Shown: one piece after another, positions 8,196 through 18,242 of the stretch
Layout: every line of letters starts with the position of its first letter
How positions within the stretch are numbered: position 1 is the stretch's first letter
Assembly (NCBI RefSeq): GCF_019740315.1
Contig: NZ_JAHXZR010000003.1
Span: 434,001 to 498,000 of the forward strand
Length of the DNA: 64,000 nt
Reading direction: 5' to 3'
Origin: Oceanobacter mangrovi
GTDB taxonomy: Bacteria; Pseudomonadota; Gammaproteobacteria; Pseudomonadales; Oceanobacteraceae
The notes under the pieces: model-generated
Seen by the model: the letters and a program-made list of their open reading frames with translations, nothing else
The model's database searches: none
Told to the model about the DNA's origin: nothing
Translations under genes and position numbers: made by a program

Positions 8196-9323
8196 TTACT
8201 TGGCCCCTGTGGAAACGGAAGTCATAGGTTGGGAAGGTGCGGTGCTGTTGCCCTGGGTGCCCGGGCGATTGCTGATCCAGCGCAGCCGGAAGCCGATCAG
8301 CACGTCACAGGCCAGCAGGTAGAACAGCAGCATGCCCTGGAACATATCGGTCAGTGCCAGTGGCAGGCCGAGGTTGATCTGGGCCATCTCGCCGCCCATG
8401 TAGAGCAGTGCCATCAGCAGGGTTGCCAGCACAATGCCGACCGGATGCAGGCGACCGAGGAAGGCCACAATAATGGCTGCGTAACCGTAACCCGGTGAGA
8501 TGCTGGGAATCAGCTGGCCGATTGGCCCGGTCACTTCACCCACACCGGCCAGACCAGCCAGAGCACCGCTCAGCAGCAGGGCGAAAAACACCAGCTTTTT
8601 ATCCTTGAAGCCAGACAACCGGGCAGCGCCGCTGTCGAGCCCCATCACCTTGATCTGGAAACCCATAAAGGCGCGGCTCATCAGCACCCACACGGCGACA
8701 ACCGCCAGCAGCGCCAACGCCAGGCCAAAGTGAATACGGGTATCGTCAATCAGGATCGGCAGTATGGAGGAATCGGAGAACATCGCCGATTCCGGGAAGT
8801 TGTAGCCTTCCGGGTCTTTTAGCGGCCCGTGTACCGCCCACAGCAAAATATTGAGGGCGATGTAGTTCATCATGATGGTGGTGAGAATTTCGTTGGTGTT
8901 GAACTTCACCTTCAGCAGCGCAGCGATACCGGCCCAGAACATGCCACCGACCATACCGGCCAGCAGTACGATTGGCAGTACCCAGCCGCCTTCCACATCA
9001 AGCAGTTGCAGCGCCATATAGCTGCCGAACAGGCCGCCCATCAGCAGCTGGCCTTCCGCACCGATGTTCCAGATCTGCGCCTTGAAGACGACGGACAGAC
9101 CAATCGCACAGAGCAGAATCGGCGTCGCTTTGACGGCCAGCTCGGCCATGCCATAGGTATCGGAAATGGGCATATAGACGATGGTGACCAGCGCTTCCCA
9201 GGGGGCAACGCCGAGCACGGTAAAGAGAATCAGGCCAGTCAGCATGGTCAGCAGAATCGCCAATACCGGCGACAAATAGGCCATCGTTTTGGAGCGTTCG
9301 CCCCGTGGTTCCAGTTTGATCAT
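8196..9323 (-). CDS. ABC transporter permease, BMP/nucleoside type (NupP-like)
   Basis: A 375-aa membrane protein, the larger permease of the same importer. The segment FKAQIWNIGAEGQLLMGGLFG is the conserved EAA-like region of this family, and many hydrophobic helices follow. The start ATG overlaps the stop of the ATPase gene by 4 bp (ATGA type), so translation is coupled. It would form the membrane channel as a heterodimer with the NupQ-like protein. The C-terminal tail (RPGTQGNSTAPSQPMTSVS) is low in complexity. Confidence 0.85.
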   Translation of the reverse strand: MIKLEPRGERSKTMAYLSPVLAILLTMLTGLILFTVLGVAPWEALVTIVYMPISDTYGMAELAVKATPILLCAIGLSVVFKAQIWNIGAEGQLLMGGLFGSYMALQLLDVEGGWVLPIVLLAGMVGGMFWAGIAALLKVKFNTNEILTTIMMNYIALNILLWAVHGPLKDPEGYNFPESAMFSDSSILPILIDDTRIHFGLALALLAVVAVWVLMSRAFMGFQIKVMGLDSGAARLSGFKDKKLVFFALLLSGALAGLAGVGEVTGPIGQLIPSISPGYGYAAIIVAFLGRLHPVGIVLATLLMALLYMGGEMAQINLGLPLALTDMFQGMLLFYLLACDVLIGFRLRWISNRPGTQGNSTAPSQPMTSVSTGAK

Positions 9324-10876
9324 GAGTGCTCCGCTTGACTGCTCTGGGCATGGGCCGGGGTTGTGCTGAAATCACCCGCCATCATGCGGCCCAATTCTTC
9401 AATCGATGATTCCGGTGTCGGTTTTAATGGCGACAGCTGGCCGTCACAGATGGCACCGATACGGTCAGAAATCAGGAACAGCTCGTCGATGTCTTCGGAA
9501 ACCACCAGAATTGCTGCACCCTGGTCGCGCAGCTTGATCAGCGCCTTGTGAATCGCGGTTGCAGCGCCAATATCAACGCCCCAGGTCGGGTGTGCGGCAA
9601 TAAGGATTTTCGGGTTCTGGAGGATTTCCCGGCCAATAATGAATTTCTGCAGATTACCGCCCGACAGGCTATCGGCCTGGGCGTGACGCCCGGCGGTCTT
9701 GACCTTGTAGTCGCTGATGATCTGGTCGGCAAAGGCCTCGGTTTTCTTCCAGGCCACCATGCCCTTGTTAACGATGCCGGTGAGGAAGCCGGTTAATAGG
9801 GCGTTTTCGGTCAGACTCATTTCCGGCACCGCACCGCGGCCAAGACGCTCTTCCGGTACAAAACCCAGCCCCATGGCGCGGCGTTTTTCCGGCGTCAGGG
9901 TGGCGACCTGGGTGTCACGGAAACTGATGGTGCCAGCGGGGCTGAGGGTTTCGCCGCTGAGGCTGGCCAACAGTTCTTCCTGACCATTACCGGCAACACC
10001 GGCAATGCCAACGATTTCCCCGGCGTTGACGGTCAGATTGAGGTTTTTCAGATGCACGCCAAACGGATCGTCACTGTGCAGGCTGAGATCCTTGATGGTC
10101 AGGACCGGCTCGCTACCCAGCACCTTGGGATAGGTGGTGCTCACCGGAGTGTCATCGCCGACCATCATTTTGGCCATGCTGATGGTGTCTTCCTGGGCCG
10201 GAATACAGGCACCGGATACACGGCCGCCACGCAGTACGGTGGCGCGATGGCAAAGCGCCTTCACTTCATTGAGCTTGTGGCTGATAAACAGGATCGAGCA
10301 GCCTTCGCTGGCCAGCTGTCGCAGGGTCACGAACAGGGTTTCCACTTCCTGTGGCGTCAGTACCGAAGTTGGCTCATCCAGAATCAGTAAACGGATGTCC
10401 TGCACCAGACAACGGACAATTTCGACCCGTTGGCGTTCGCCCACCGAGAGGGTGTGAATTTCCCGCTCCGGGTTGATTGCCATGCCATACTTTTCGGACA
10501 CGCTGCGGATCTTGTTGGCCAGACTGGTCAGATCACCGGCGTCATCGCCCAGTGCCAGCGCAATGTTTTCGGTCACGGTCAGGGTGTCGAACAGTGAGAA
10601 GTGCTGGAACACCATGCCGATACCCATCTTGCGGGCATGGGCCGGGTCCTTGACGTCCAGTGGCAGGCCGTCCCACAACACTTCGCCATGGTCGGGTTTG
10701 ACCAGGCCATAAATAACTTTCATCAGGGTGCTTTTCCCGGCACCGTTCTCGCCCAACAGGGCATGGATTTCAGCCGCTGCAATATCGAGATGGATGTCAT
10801 CATTGGCCAAACAGCCGGGGTACTGTTTGGTGATACCCCGCAGGCTCAGCCGCGGGGGTGTGGGGTGATTTGACAC
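9320..10876 (-). CDS. ABC transporter ATP-binding protein, double-domain (NupO-like)
   Basis: I place the start at GTG 10876, giving 518 aa beginning (M)[25 protein letters not shown] lies about 9 nt upstream, and the 30 residues before it in the longer frame do not look like the family. Domain 1 has Walker [10 protein letters not shown] (residues 42-50), signature [11 protein letters not shown] and Walker [12 protein letters not shown]. Domain 2 has the usual degenerate Walker A (GVAGNGQEE) and signature [14 protein letters not shown]. This tandem-ATPase form is normal for sugar and BMP-type importers. The gene leads the operon and its promoter region carries two RutR-like palindromes shared with the divergent xdhA. 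Confidence 0.88.
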   Translation of the reverse strand: MSNHPTPPRLSLRGITKQYPGCLANDDIHLDIAAAEIHALLGENGAGKSTLMKVIYGLVKPDHGEVLWDGLPLDVKDPAHARKMGIGMVFQHFSLFDTLTVTENIALALGDDAGDLTSLANKIRSVSEKYGMAINPEREIHTLSVGERQRVEIVRCLVQDIRLLILDEPTSVLTPQEVETLFVTLRQLASEGCSILFISHKLNEVKALCHRATVLRGGRVSGACIPAQEDTISMAKMMVGDDTPVSTTYPKVLGSEPVLTIKDLSLHSDDPFGVHLKNLNLTVNAGEIVGIAGVAGNGQEELLASLSGETLSPAGTISFRDTQVATLTPEKRRAMGLGFVPEERLGRGAVPEMSLTENALLTGFLTGIVNKGMVAWKKTEAFADQIISDYKVKTAGRHAQADSLSGGNLQKFIIGREILQNPKILIAAHPTWGVDIGAATAIHKALIKLRDQGAAILVVSEDIDELFLISDRIGAICDGQLSPLKPTPESSIEELGRMMAGDFSTTPAHAQSSQAEHS

Positions 10877-10959
10877 TAGGAATTTCCTCTCTGGTCCGGG
10901 TCCCAGGGATTGTTTAACAGGCGCTATTCTGAGCGATCTGAGACCAGTGAGCAAAAAGC

Positions 10960-10973
10960 TGGCCAATTGGTCA
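10960..10973. promoter_or_regulatory. RutR-like operator, site 1 (transporter/xdhA intergenic)
   Basis: TGGCCAATTGGTCA matches the palindrome TGACCNNNNGGTCA with one mismatch in the left arm. It lies 84 bp upstream of the transporter ATPase start. E. coli RutR is known to bind TTGACCANNTGGTCAA, and a RutR-family protein is encoded at 25987-26640. Confidence 0.7.
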
Positions 10974-11022
10974 GAATATTTTATGCAATAGCTTGAGTGG
11001 CTGGTATGCTAAATGCAATACA

Positions 11023-11036
11023 TGACCGATCGGTCA
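11023..11036. promoter_or_regulatory. RutR-like operator, site 2 (transporter/xdhA intergenic)
   Basis: TGACCGATCGGTCA is a perfect 14-bp palindrome, 63 bp (six helical turns) from site 1 and about 140 bp before the xdhA start. The pair fits joint control of the divergent transporter and xdh operons. Confidence 0.78.
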
Positions 11037-11177
11037 GGTTTTGCGCGGCTTGCAGCAGTGTTTCCATCCTGAGCCACTAAATTTGGGAATGATTTTGATG
11101 GATTTGAAAAATTCTTATAAAAATCATGTACTTAAAGGTTTTAAGGCAAATTTGCCGAGTAACCGGAGGGATCACCC

Positions 11178-12698
11178 TTGATTCGTTTTTTACTTAACGA
11201 TCAGTTGCGGGAAATTGAAAATATTGCCCCTGACTTGACCATCCTTGAATATCTTCGCACCATTGAGGTGCAAAGAGGAACCAAAGAAGGATGCGCCTCC
11301 GGTGACTGTGGTGCTTGTACGGTTGTGGTGGCAGAGCCGTCTGCCGTTACTGGCAAACTCAGTTATCGCAGCGTGAACAGCTGCATTACCTTTGTTGGCA
11401 GCCTGCATGGCAAACAACTGATCACAGTAGAAGCACTGAAACAGGGCAAGGAACTGCATATCGCCCAGCAGGCAATGGTTGACTGTCATGGCTCCCAGTG
11501 TGGTTTTTGTACTCCCGGATTTGTGATGTCGCTGTTTGCCTTGCAGAAAAACGCGCCAGACTCTGTCGTGCAGGACTTTGAGCCTGCCAGCCAGTCTCAA
11601 CGTCATAACATCGAGCTGGCGTTAGGCGGCAACCTTTGCCGTTGCACCGGCTACCGGCCAATTATTGATGCGGCCGCCACAGTACTCTCAACTGAAGAAA
11701 CCGATCAGTTCGATGAACAGGAAGCCAACACCTGGCATCAGCTGATGGCCTTGCGGGCGCAGGATTCGGCCGCTGGTTCTGTTACTGAGGTTGCTTCCAA
11801 TAGCGGCTCGCCAACAGAACGCCATTTCTTCTCGCCACAATCCATCAGTGAATTAACCGGCCTGCTGGCGAAATATCCACAGGCGCGGCTGGTCGCGGGC
11901 GGCACGGATCTGGCGCTGGAATACACCCAGATGCTGAAGCCGCTGGATGTACTGGTGTACACCGGCGCAGTCGCAGAGATGAAAACGGTTTCTCTCACCG
12001 ACGATGCATTGGTTATCGGCGGTGCGGTGTCGCTGTCTGAGGCGATTCCTTATATCCAGCAAGTACTGCCGGAATTTGCCACCATGATGGAGCGCTTTGC
12101 GGCGCTGCAGGTGCGCAATCAGGGCACTATCGCAGGCAACGTCGCCAACGCCTCGCCGATTGGAGATACCCCGCCGGTACTGCTGGCTCTGGATGCCTTG
12201 CTGCATGTGCATTCTCCAGAAGGCGAAGCTGTGATCCCTGTGAATGGCTTTTTTACCGGTTACCGTCAGACCACCTTGCCAGCCGGCGGTGTGATTACCG
12301 CGATTGAAATTCCGTTGACCAAAACCGACTGGCATCGCCGGGTTTACAAGGTCTCCAAACGGCTGGAAGACGATATTTCCGCCGTGCTGGCCGCCATTAT
12401 GTTCAAGGTCGAAGACGGCCTGATCGTCGATGCCCGGCTGGGCTTTGGTGGTGTCGCAGCTGTGCCGTTGAGAGTTGAATCTGCCGAACAGGCGCTGATT
12501 GGCCAACCAGCCACACTGGACGGTATCAAGGCAGCACAGGCCGAATTGGCCAATACACTCAAGCCACTGTCGGACGTTAGGGCAACGGCAGAATACCGGC
12601 TGCAAATCGCCCAGAACCTGCTGACTCGCGCGGTGCTGGAATACGTGTACCCTGATCAGTCACTCACTCTGGCAAGCGAGGTCTCTGCCCATGCGTAA
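11178..12698 (+). CDS. xdhA: xanthine dehydrogenase small subunit (2Fe-2S and FAD)
   Basis: A 506-aa protein starting at TTG 11178, which has GGAGGG at 11165-11170 ahead of it. The N-terminal ferredoxin domain carries CASGDCGAC (Cys39, 44, 47). The second cluster domain has CGFCTPGFVMS and CRCTGYRP. From about residue 215 an FAD domain follows (RLVAGGTDLALE, RNQGTIAGNVANASPIGD). It passes electrons from the Mo site in XdhB to NAD+ during hypoxanthine/xanthine to urate oxidation. It overlaps xdhB by 8 bp and leads the operon xdhA-xdhB-xdhC-uraD-uraH-guaD-puuD. Upstream operators suggest derepression by a purine-derived ligand. Confidence 0.95.
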   Translation: MIRFLLNDQLREIENIAPDLTILEYLRTIEVQRGTKEGCASGDCGACTVVVAEPSAVTGKLSYRSVNSCITFVGSLHGKQLITVEALKQGKELHIAQQAMVDCHGSQCGFCTPGFVMSLFALQKNAPDSVVQDFEPASQSQRHNIELALGGNLCRCTGYRPIIDAAATVLSTEETDQFDEQEANTWHQLMALRAQDSAAGSVTEVASNSGSPTERHFFSPQSISELTGLLAKYPQARLVAGGTDLALEYTQMLKPLDVLVYTGAVAEMKTVSLTDDALVIGGAVSLSEAIPYIQQVLPEFATMMERFAALQVRNQGTIAGNVANASPIGDTPPVLLALDALLHVHSPEGEAVIPVNGFFTGYRQTTLPAGGVITAIEIPLTKTDWHRRVYKVSKRLEDDISAVLAAIMFKVEDGLIVDARLGFGGVAAVPLRVESAEQALIGQPATLDGIKAAQAELANTLKPLSDVRATAEYRLQIAQNLLTRAVLEYVYPDQSLTLASEVSAHA

Positions 12699-15147
12699 GG
12701 TTGAATTGCAGGGCGCCAGCAGCCCGCTTGGCCAGTTGAATGATGGCAGCGGTGCAGATGTAGCGGGGGTGAATGTCGTCAGCGGTGCTGTCGGCAAGCC
12801 ATCCAAACACGAAAGCGCGGTGCAGCATGTCACCGGCAGCGCCCGTTACGTTGATGACCTGATCGAACCGGCCAACGGCCTGTACGCTGCGGTGATTCGC
12901 AGCCCGATTGCCAAAGGCACCCTCAGCAAACTCGATCTCAGCGCCGTCAAAGCCAGCCCGGGTGTGGTCACTGTGATGACCATCGACGAAGTGCATGGCC
13001 ATAAGGATATTGGTCCGGTATTCCCAGGCGATCCGCTGATGACCTCAACCGAGGTGAAATTCTTCGGACAGGTGTTAGCCGTGGTTGCCGCGACGACGGA
13101 AATGCAGGCGCGCCGGGCGGCTCAAAAAGCCGTAATTGAATTCGAGCAACAGGCTCCCGAACAAAACAAACCCTTGCTCGACCCACGTAAAGCCGTGGCT
13201 GAAAACACTCTGGTGCGACCAAGCCATTACATGACCCTTGGCGATGTTGATGCTGCATTTGCACAGTCCGCGCTGGTGCTGGAAGCCAAACAGCATGTGG
13301 GTGGTCAGGAGCATTTTTATCTCGAAGGTCAGGTATCGCTGGCGATGCCGACCGAAGAAGGCGGCATGCTGGTGTACACCTCCAGCCAACACCCCAGTGA
13401 AGTACAAAAGCTGGTGGCCGAAGTACTGGATATTCCGCTCAATCGCGTCACTGTGGATATGCGCCGTATGGGCGGTGGTTTCGGTGGTAAGGAAAGTCAG
13501 GCAGCCCAGTGGGCCTGTCTGGCAGCCTTGTTGGCCGACAAGACCGGTCGGGCCGTTAAGCTGCGTCTGCCACGTCAGGACGATATGATCATGACCGGCA
13601 AGCGCCATCCGTTTGCCAACCAGTATCGCATTGGTATCGACGCCGCGGGGCTGATTCAGGCAGCAGACATAGAGGTGATTGGCGACTGCGGTAACTCACC
13701 AGACCTGTCCGATGCCATCGTCGATCGCGCCATGTTCCATGCCGACAACGCCTACTTCCTGCCGAATGCGAAGATTGCCGGTCATCGTGCCTTTACCAAC
13801 ACGGTGTCGCACACGGCCTATCGTGGCTTTGGTGGCCCGCAGGGCATGATGATCATCGAACGGGCGATGGACGATATTGCCCGCGCGGTGGGTAAGGACC
13901 CGCTCGACGTTCGCAAGCTCAACTTATATGGCACAGATACGGTCAATCCCGAACGTTCGATGACGCCGTATCACCAGCAGGTGGAATTCAATTACCTGCC
14001 AGAGATTATCGAACAGCTGGAAGCCAGCAGTGACTATCGTGCCCGTCGATCGGCCGTTACCGAATTCAACCAAACCAGTCCGATTCTGAAGAAAGGTCTG
14101 GCGCTGACGCCCATCAAATTCGGTATTTCCTTTACCTTGCAGCATCTGAATCAGGCCGGGGCACTGATCCATATTTACACCGACGGTTCGATTCAGGTGA
14201 ACCACGGCGGTACCGAAATGGGGCAGGGGCTGCACACCAAGGTCGGCCAGATTGTGGCCCAAACCCTGGGAGTCAAACTGGAATCCATTCAGGTCACGGC
14301 GACCCGCACCGACAAGGTGCCGAACACCTCGCCAACCGCAGCGTCCAGCGGCACTGATCTTAATGGCAAGGCAGCCCAGAATGCGGCGCTGACACTGAAG
14401 CAACGGCTGGTCGAGTTTCTTGCAGGTGAAAAATCCGTTGCTGAAGAATCCATTAAATTCGAAGACGGCGTGGTGAGCTGGGGCTTGTCTGACGACTCAA
14501 ACGAGCCAACCAGCATGACCTTCGCCGAGCTGGTTCAGGCCGCTTACGTCGGCCGTATCTCGCTGTCTTCGACTGGCTACTATCGCACTCCGAAAATCTG
14601 GTACGACCGCAGTCAGGCCAAGGGCCGTCCGTTCTTCTACTTTGCTCTGGGAGCTGCGGTTTCCGAAGTGCTGGTGGATACCCTGACCGGTGAATACAAG
14701 GTCAGCCGTGTGGATATTCTTCACGACGTTGGCCGCAGCATTAACCCGGCCATCGACCGTGGTCAGATCGAAGGCGGCTTTATTCAGGGCATGGGTTGGC
14801 TCACCACCGAAGAGCTGGTGTGGCACGAAGACGGTCGCCTGCTGAGCAATAACCCGGCGACCTACAAGATTCCGGCCATTGGCGATACGCCGCCAGTGTT
14901 TAACGTCGAGCTGTACGAACACGCCAACGACGAGGAGACGGTCTACAACTCCAAAGCCGTGGGCGAGCCGCCTTTCATGCTGGCCATCTCGGTTTGGTCA
15001 GCTCTGCGCGATGCCATCAGCAGCCTGTCGAATTATTCCATCAGCCCGGACCTTGATGCTCCGGCAACACCGGAGCGGGTGTTGAAGGCGGTGATGGATG
15101 TGCAACGTCAACAATTACAGACGGATAATCAGGGTGTCAGCGTATGA
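12691..15147 (+). CDS. xdhB: xanthine dehydrogenase large subunit, molybdopterin-binding
   Basis: An 818-aa protein of the xanthine oxidase family. It carries GGGFGGKES (about residues 261-269) and AYRGFGGPQG, both molybdopterin-contact motifs. Near the C-terminus, KAVGEPPFMLAISVWSALRDA holds the catalytic Glu (Glu759). It hydroxylates hypoxanthine and xanthine to urate using Mo-cofactor. The length is near the usual 770-800. A 4-bp overlap couples it to xdhC, whose product loads the sulfurated cofactor. Confidence 0.95.
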   Translation: MRKVELQGASSPLGQLNDGSGADVAGVNVVSGAVGKPSKHESAVQHVTGSARYVDDLIEPANGLYAAVIRSPIAKGTLSKLDLSAVKASPGVVTVMTIDEVHGHKDIGPVFPGDPLMTSTEVKFFGQVLAVVAATTEMQARRAAQKAVIEFEQQAPEQNKPLLDPRKAVAENTLVRPSHYMTLGDVDAAFAQSALVLEAKQHVGGQEHFYLEGQVSLAMPTEEGGMLVYTSSQHPSEVQKLVAEVLDIPLNRVTVDMRRMGGGFGGKESQAAQWACLAALLADKTGRAVKLRLPRQDDMIMTGKRHPFANQYRIGIDAAGLIQAADIEVIGDCGNSPDLSDAIVDRAMFHADNAYFLPNAKIAGHRAFTNTVSHTAYRGFGGPQGMMIIERAMDDIARAVGKDPLDVRKLNLYGTDTVNPERSMTPYHQQVEFNYLPEIIEQLEASSDYRARRSAVTEFNQTSPILKKGLALTPIKFGISFTLQHLNQAGALIHIYTDGSIQVNHGGTEMGQGLHTKVGQIVAQTLGVKLESIQVTATRTDKVPNTSPTAASSGTDLNGKAAQNAALTLKQRLVEFLAGEKSVAEESIKFEDGVVSWGLSDDSNEPTSMTFAELVQAAYVGRISLSSTGYYRTPKIWYDRSQAKGRPFFYFALGAAVSEVLVDTLTGEYKVSRVDILHDVGRSINPAIDRGQIEGGFIQGMGWLTTEELVWHEDGRLLSNNPATYKIPAIGDTPPVFNVELYEHANDEETVYNSKAVGEPPFMLAISVWSALRDAISSLSNYSISPDLDAPATPERVLKAVMDVQRQQLQTDNQGVSV

Positions 15148-16058
15148 AGATCTGGTCCGACTCGCTGGCCGACTGCCAGCGTAGCGGGCAACCCCATGTG
15201 CTGGTGACTGTTATCAGCACCGGTGGATCGACCCCGCGCGCTGCTGGCAGCAAGATGTTGGTGCTCGACGAAAACACCATCGACACCATCGGTGGCGGTC
15301 AGCTGGAATATCAGGCAACCCATATTGCCCGTGAACTGCTGCTGGCCCATGAGCCGCAACAGCTGATCAAGCAGGTGTTGCTGGGGGCCGACGCGGGACA
15401 ATGCTGTGGTGGTTACGCCACCCTGCTGTTTGAAAGCTACCCGGCGCGTGAAGCCCAGCTGTTGATGTTTGGTGCGGGCCACGTTGCCAAGGCGCTGGTG
15501 CAGATTCTCGGCCAGTTGCCGGTGGCGACTCGCTGGATCGATAACCGTCCAGAACTGTTCCCGGCGTCAGGCAGCCTGCCTTCGCATATCGAATGCGTCT
15601 ATGCCGAGACCCCGGAAGACTTGCTGCAGAACGCTGCGCCAGGCAGTCGGGTGCTGATTCTGACCCACGACCACGCCCTCGATTACCGACTCGCCGAAAC
15701 TGCCTTGAAGCTGGATCGTTTTGCCTCGGTCGGGGTGATCGGTTCAGCCAACAAATCCGCCCGTTTCCGTCACCGACTGGTCAGCAGTGGCGTTTCGGAA
15801 GCACAAATGGCGACCCTGATCTGCCCGATTGGCCTGACTGAGGTCGGCGGCAAGTTGCCGATGGAAGTGGCTGTCTCGGTGGCGGGCCAGCTGATTCAGC
15901 AGTACCAGAGCGAGCAAAGCAAACCTGCTCGCAGTACCGGTGTGCCATTGCCAACGCTGAAGGCACTGATGAAGCAGGACAAACTTGAACGCGGTGCCAA
16001 TCCCCAATTAGCAACCTCTCCACAGGCAACAGAGAACAACAAGGTGTCTCAATCATGA
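15144..16058 (+). CDS. xdhC: xanthine dehydrogenase accessory protein XdhC
   Basis: A 304-aa protein with the N-terminal XdhC/CoxI segment (VLVTVISTGGSTPRAAGSKMLV; TIGGGQLEYQA) and a Rossmann-type C-terminal domain (LLMFGAGHVAKALVQIL). XdhC binds molybdenum cofactor, promotes its sulfuration and inserts it into XdhB. It sits directly behind xdhB (ATGA overlap) and overlaps uraD in the same way. The last 40 residues are poorly conserved and polar. Confidence 0.93.
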   Translation: MKIWSDSLADCQRSGQPHVLVTVISTGGSTPRAAGSKMLVLDENTIDTIGGGQLEYQATHIARELLLAHEPQQLIKQVLLGADAGQCCGGYATLLFESYPAREAQLLMFGAGHVAKALVQILGQLPVATRWIDNRPELFPASGSLPSHIECVYAETPEDLLQNAAPGSRVLILTHDHALDYRLAETALKLDRFASVGVIGSANKSARFRHRLVSSGVSEAQMATLICPIGLTEVGGKLPMEVAVSVAGQLIQQYQSEQSKPARSTGVPLPTLKALMKQDKLERGANPQLATSPQATENNKVSQS

Positions 16059-16567
16059 ACCTCGAACAACTCAACCAACTGTCGGCAGACGATGCTGCTA
16101 CAGCGTTTGCCAACTGTTGTGTTGCCAGCCGCTGGATCGAAGGCATGGTCGCCGCGCGGCCATTTGTTTCGCTCGAACAGCTGTATCAGCTTGCCGACAG
16201 CATCTGGCAGGACCTCGAAGAAGCCGATTATCTGGAAGCCTTTGAAGGCCATCCAAAGATTGGTGATGTGACCTCTCTGAAACAGAAATATGCCAGCACC
16301 AAGGCATTGGCCGCCGGTGAACAGTCCAGCGTAAACGACGCGACTGATGAGGTGATCCAGGCGCTGGCGACTGGCAACAGCGATTATGAAAACCGCTATG
16401 GCTTTATTTTTATCGTCTGTGCCACCGGCAAGAGTGCTGCTGAAATGCTGGCACTGCTGCAGGCCCGTCTCGGTAACGAGCGTTCGGTAGAGGTGCAGAA
16501 CGCCGCCGATGAGCAGGCCAAAATCACCCGCATCCGGATCAACAAATTACTCGATATTGCTGCCTGA
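16055..16567 (+). CDS. uraD: OHCU decarboxylase
   Basis: The 170-aa product matches the OHCU decarboxylase family in length and in the motifs EAFEGHPKIGD and NRYGFIFIVCATGKSA. The enzyme converts 2-oxo-4-hydroxy-4-carboxy-5-ureidoimidazoline to (S)-allantoin, the last step from urate. The gene overlaps xdhC by 4 bp and is followed 20 bp later by uraH, which makes its substrate. Confidence 0.95.
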   Translation: MNLEQLNQLSADDAATAFANCCVASRWIEGMVAARPFVSLEQLYQLADSIWQDLEEADYLEAFEGHPKIGDVTSLKQKYASTKALAAGEQSSVNDATDEVIQALATGNSDYENRYGFIFIVCATGKSAAEMLALLQARLGNERSVEVQNAADEQAKITRIRINKLLDIAA

Positions 16568-16587
16568 GCGCAGTACAGGACTTCACC

Positions 16588-16923
16588 ATGATTACAACTC
16601 ACGTACTGGATACCGCGCTTGGCAAGCCGGGTGTGGCGATTCCGGTGTCACTGGCGCTGCTGCAACAGGACAACTGGGTCGAGCTGACTCGCGGCGAAAC
16701 CAACGACGACGGCCGTATTCGTGACTGGCTGGATGGCAAACCCGCGTTGCAAGCCGGTACTTACCGGGTCCGTTTCGAAATGCAGGACTATTTCGCCAAA
16801 CAGGGCCAGAGTGTGTTTTATCCCTGGGCGGAAGTGGTGTTCTGTGTTGAGAACCCGGCCGAACATTTCCATATTCCGCTGCTGGTCAGCCCGTTCAGCT
16901 ATTCGACCTACCGGGGATCGTGA
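16588..16923 (+). CDS. uraH: 5-hydroxyisourate hydrolase (transthyretin-like)
   Basis: A 111-aa protein with the three family signatures: THVLDTALGKPG at the N-terminus, GRIRDW in the middle, and the terminal HFHIPLLVSPFSYSTYRGS with the hallmark YRGS end. It hydrolyses 5-hydroxyisourate, the PuuD product, to OHCU. There is no signal peptide, so it acts in the cytoplasm. It ends 2 bp before guaD. Confidence 0.96.
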   Translation: MITTHVLDTALGKPGVAIPVSLALLQQDNWVELTRGETNDDGRIRDWLDGKPALQAGTYRVRFEMQDYFAKQGQSVFYPWAEVVFCVENPAEHFHIPLLVSPFSYSTYRGS

Positions 16924-16925
16924 TC

Positions 16926-18242
16926 ATGGCAAACGCATTTCGCGGCAACTTGCTGTTCTTCACGGCGGACCCAAAAGATGCCGGTGAACAGGCCTGGCAA
17001 TACATCGAAGATGGCTTGCTGGTGGTTGATGACAGCGGTCTGATTCGTCAGGTTGGCAGCTACGCCAGTCTGGTCGATCAGCTCGACAGCAGCACGGTGA
17101 TCACTGATCACCGTGGCAAGCTGCTGATGCCGGGATTTGTCGATTGCCATATTCACTACCCGCAAACGGAAATGATCGCTGCTTACGGCACCCAGCTGCT
17201 GGACTGGTTGCAAACCCACACCTTTCCGGTTGAAAGCCAGTTCAGCGATTACGACTACGGCGTCAAAATCGCCGAGCGTTTCTGCACCGAGCTGCTGCGT
17301 AACGGCACCACCACCGCACTGGTGTTCGGTACTGTGCATCCGGAATCGGTTGATGCCTTCTTTACCGTGGCGCAACAGCGTCAGCTGCGGATGATTGCGG
17401 GCAAGGTGATGATGGATCGCAACGCACCGGACAGCGTGCTCGACAGCGCCGCCAGCAGCTACAGCGAATCAAAGGCACTGATCGAAAAATGGCATGGTGT
17501 CGACCGCCTCAGCTATGCGGTAACGCCGCGCTTTGCACCGACCAGCACGCCGGAGCAACTGGCTCAGGCCGGACGCTTGTTAGAAGAATATCCGGACGTG
17601 TATCTGCACACGCATTTGTCGGAAAACCGCGATGAACTGGCCTGGGTGCAGTCGCTGTTCCCGGAATCAAGCCACTATCTGGACGTTTATGATCAGGCTG
17701 GACTGCTGGGGCCTCGCAGCGTGTTTGCCCACGGCATTCACCTCTGTGACGACGAATGTCAGCGCATGGCCAGGACCGATTCGGTGATTGCCCATTGCCC
17801 GTCGTCGAACCTGTTCCTCGGCTCCGGCCTGTTCAACCTCAGCAAAATGGATGACTACGGCATCCGGGTCGGGATTGGTTCCGATGTGGGTGGTGGCAGC
17901 AGTTTCTCGGCGTTTGATTCACTGGCCGATGCCTACAAGATCCAGCAGTTACAGAACGTCAATCTGGATCCGTTCCGGGCCTTGTATCTGGCGACGTTAG
18001 GCGGTGCCAAAGCGCTGTCGCTGGATCATCAGATCGGCAGTTTTCAGGCCGGGATGGAAGCCGACTTTATTGTGCTCGACCCGCAGGCAACCGACTTCCT
18101 GGCGTTCCGTACCGAACACTGCCGCAACCTGAAAGAACTTTTATTTGTACTTAATACACTGGGAGACGACCGCGTGATCGCCGCCACTTACATTCTGGGC
18201 CAACTGGCCCATAGCACTGCTACCGTCGAGGGAGACAACTGA
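16926..18242 (+). CDS. guaD: guanine deaminase
   Basis: A 438-aa amidohydrolase with MPGFVDCHIHYPQ (metal His75 and His77), HTHLSENRDE, FAHGIHLCDDE and a late Asp in GIGSDVGGGSS. It converts guanine to xanthine, feeding XdhAB. I prefer ATG 16926 over GTG 16920, because the GGGG stretch at 16913-16916 is at proper distance only from the ATG. Its stop overlaps the puuD start by one base. The atrazine-hydrolase relatives are excluded by the PQTEMIAAYG-type substrate segment and by context. Confidence 0.93.
   Translation: MANAFRGNLLFFTADPKDAGEQAWQYIEDGLLVVDDSGLIRQVGSYASLVDQLDSSTVITDHRGKLLMPGFVDCHIHYPQTEMIAAYGTQLLDWLQTHTFPVESQFSDYDYGVKIAERFCTELLRNGTTTALVFGTVHPESVDAFFTVAQQRQLRMIAGKVMMDRNAPDSVLDSAASSYSESKALIEKWHGVDRLSYAVTPRFAPTSTPEQLAQAGRLLEEYPDVYLHTHLSENRDELAWVQSLFPESSHYLDVYDQAGLLGPRSVFAHGIHLCDDECQRMARTDSVIAHCPSSNLFLGSGLFNLSKMDDYGIRVGIGSDVGGGSSFSAFDSLADAYKIQQLQNVNLDPFRALYLATLGGAKALSLDHQIGSFQAGMEADFIVLDPQATDFLAFRTEHCRNLKELLFVLNTLGDDRVIAATYILGQLAHSTATVEGDN

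Noticed and set aside
11853-12605. A 250-codon minus-strand frame inside xdhA
   Set aside because: The xdhA reading frame has all cluster and FAD motifs; the opposite frame shows none.
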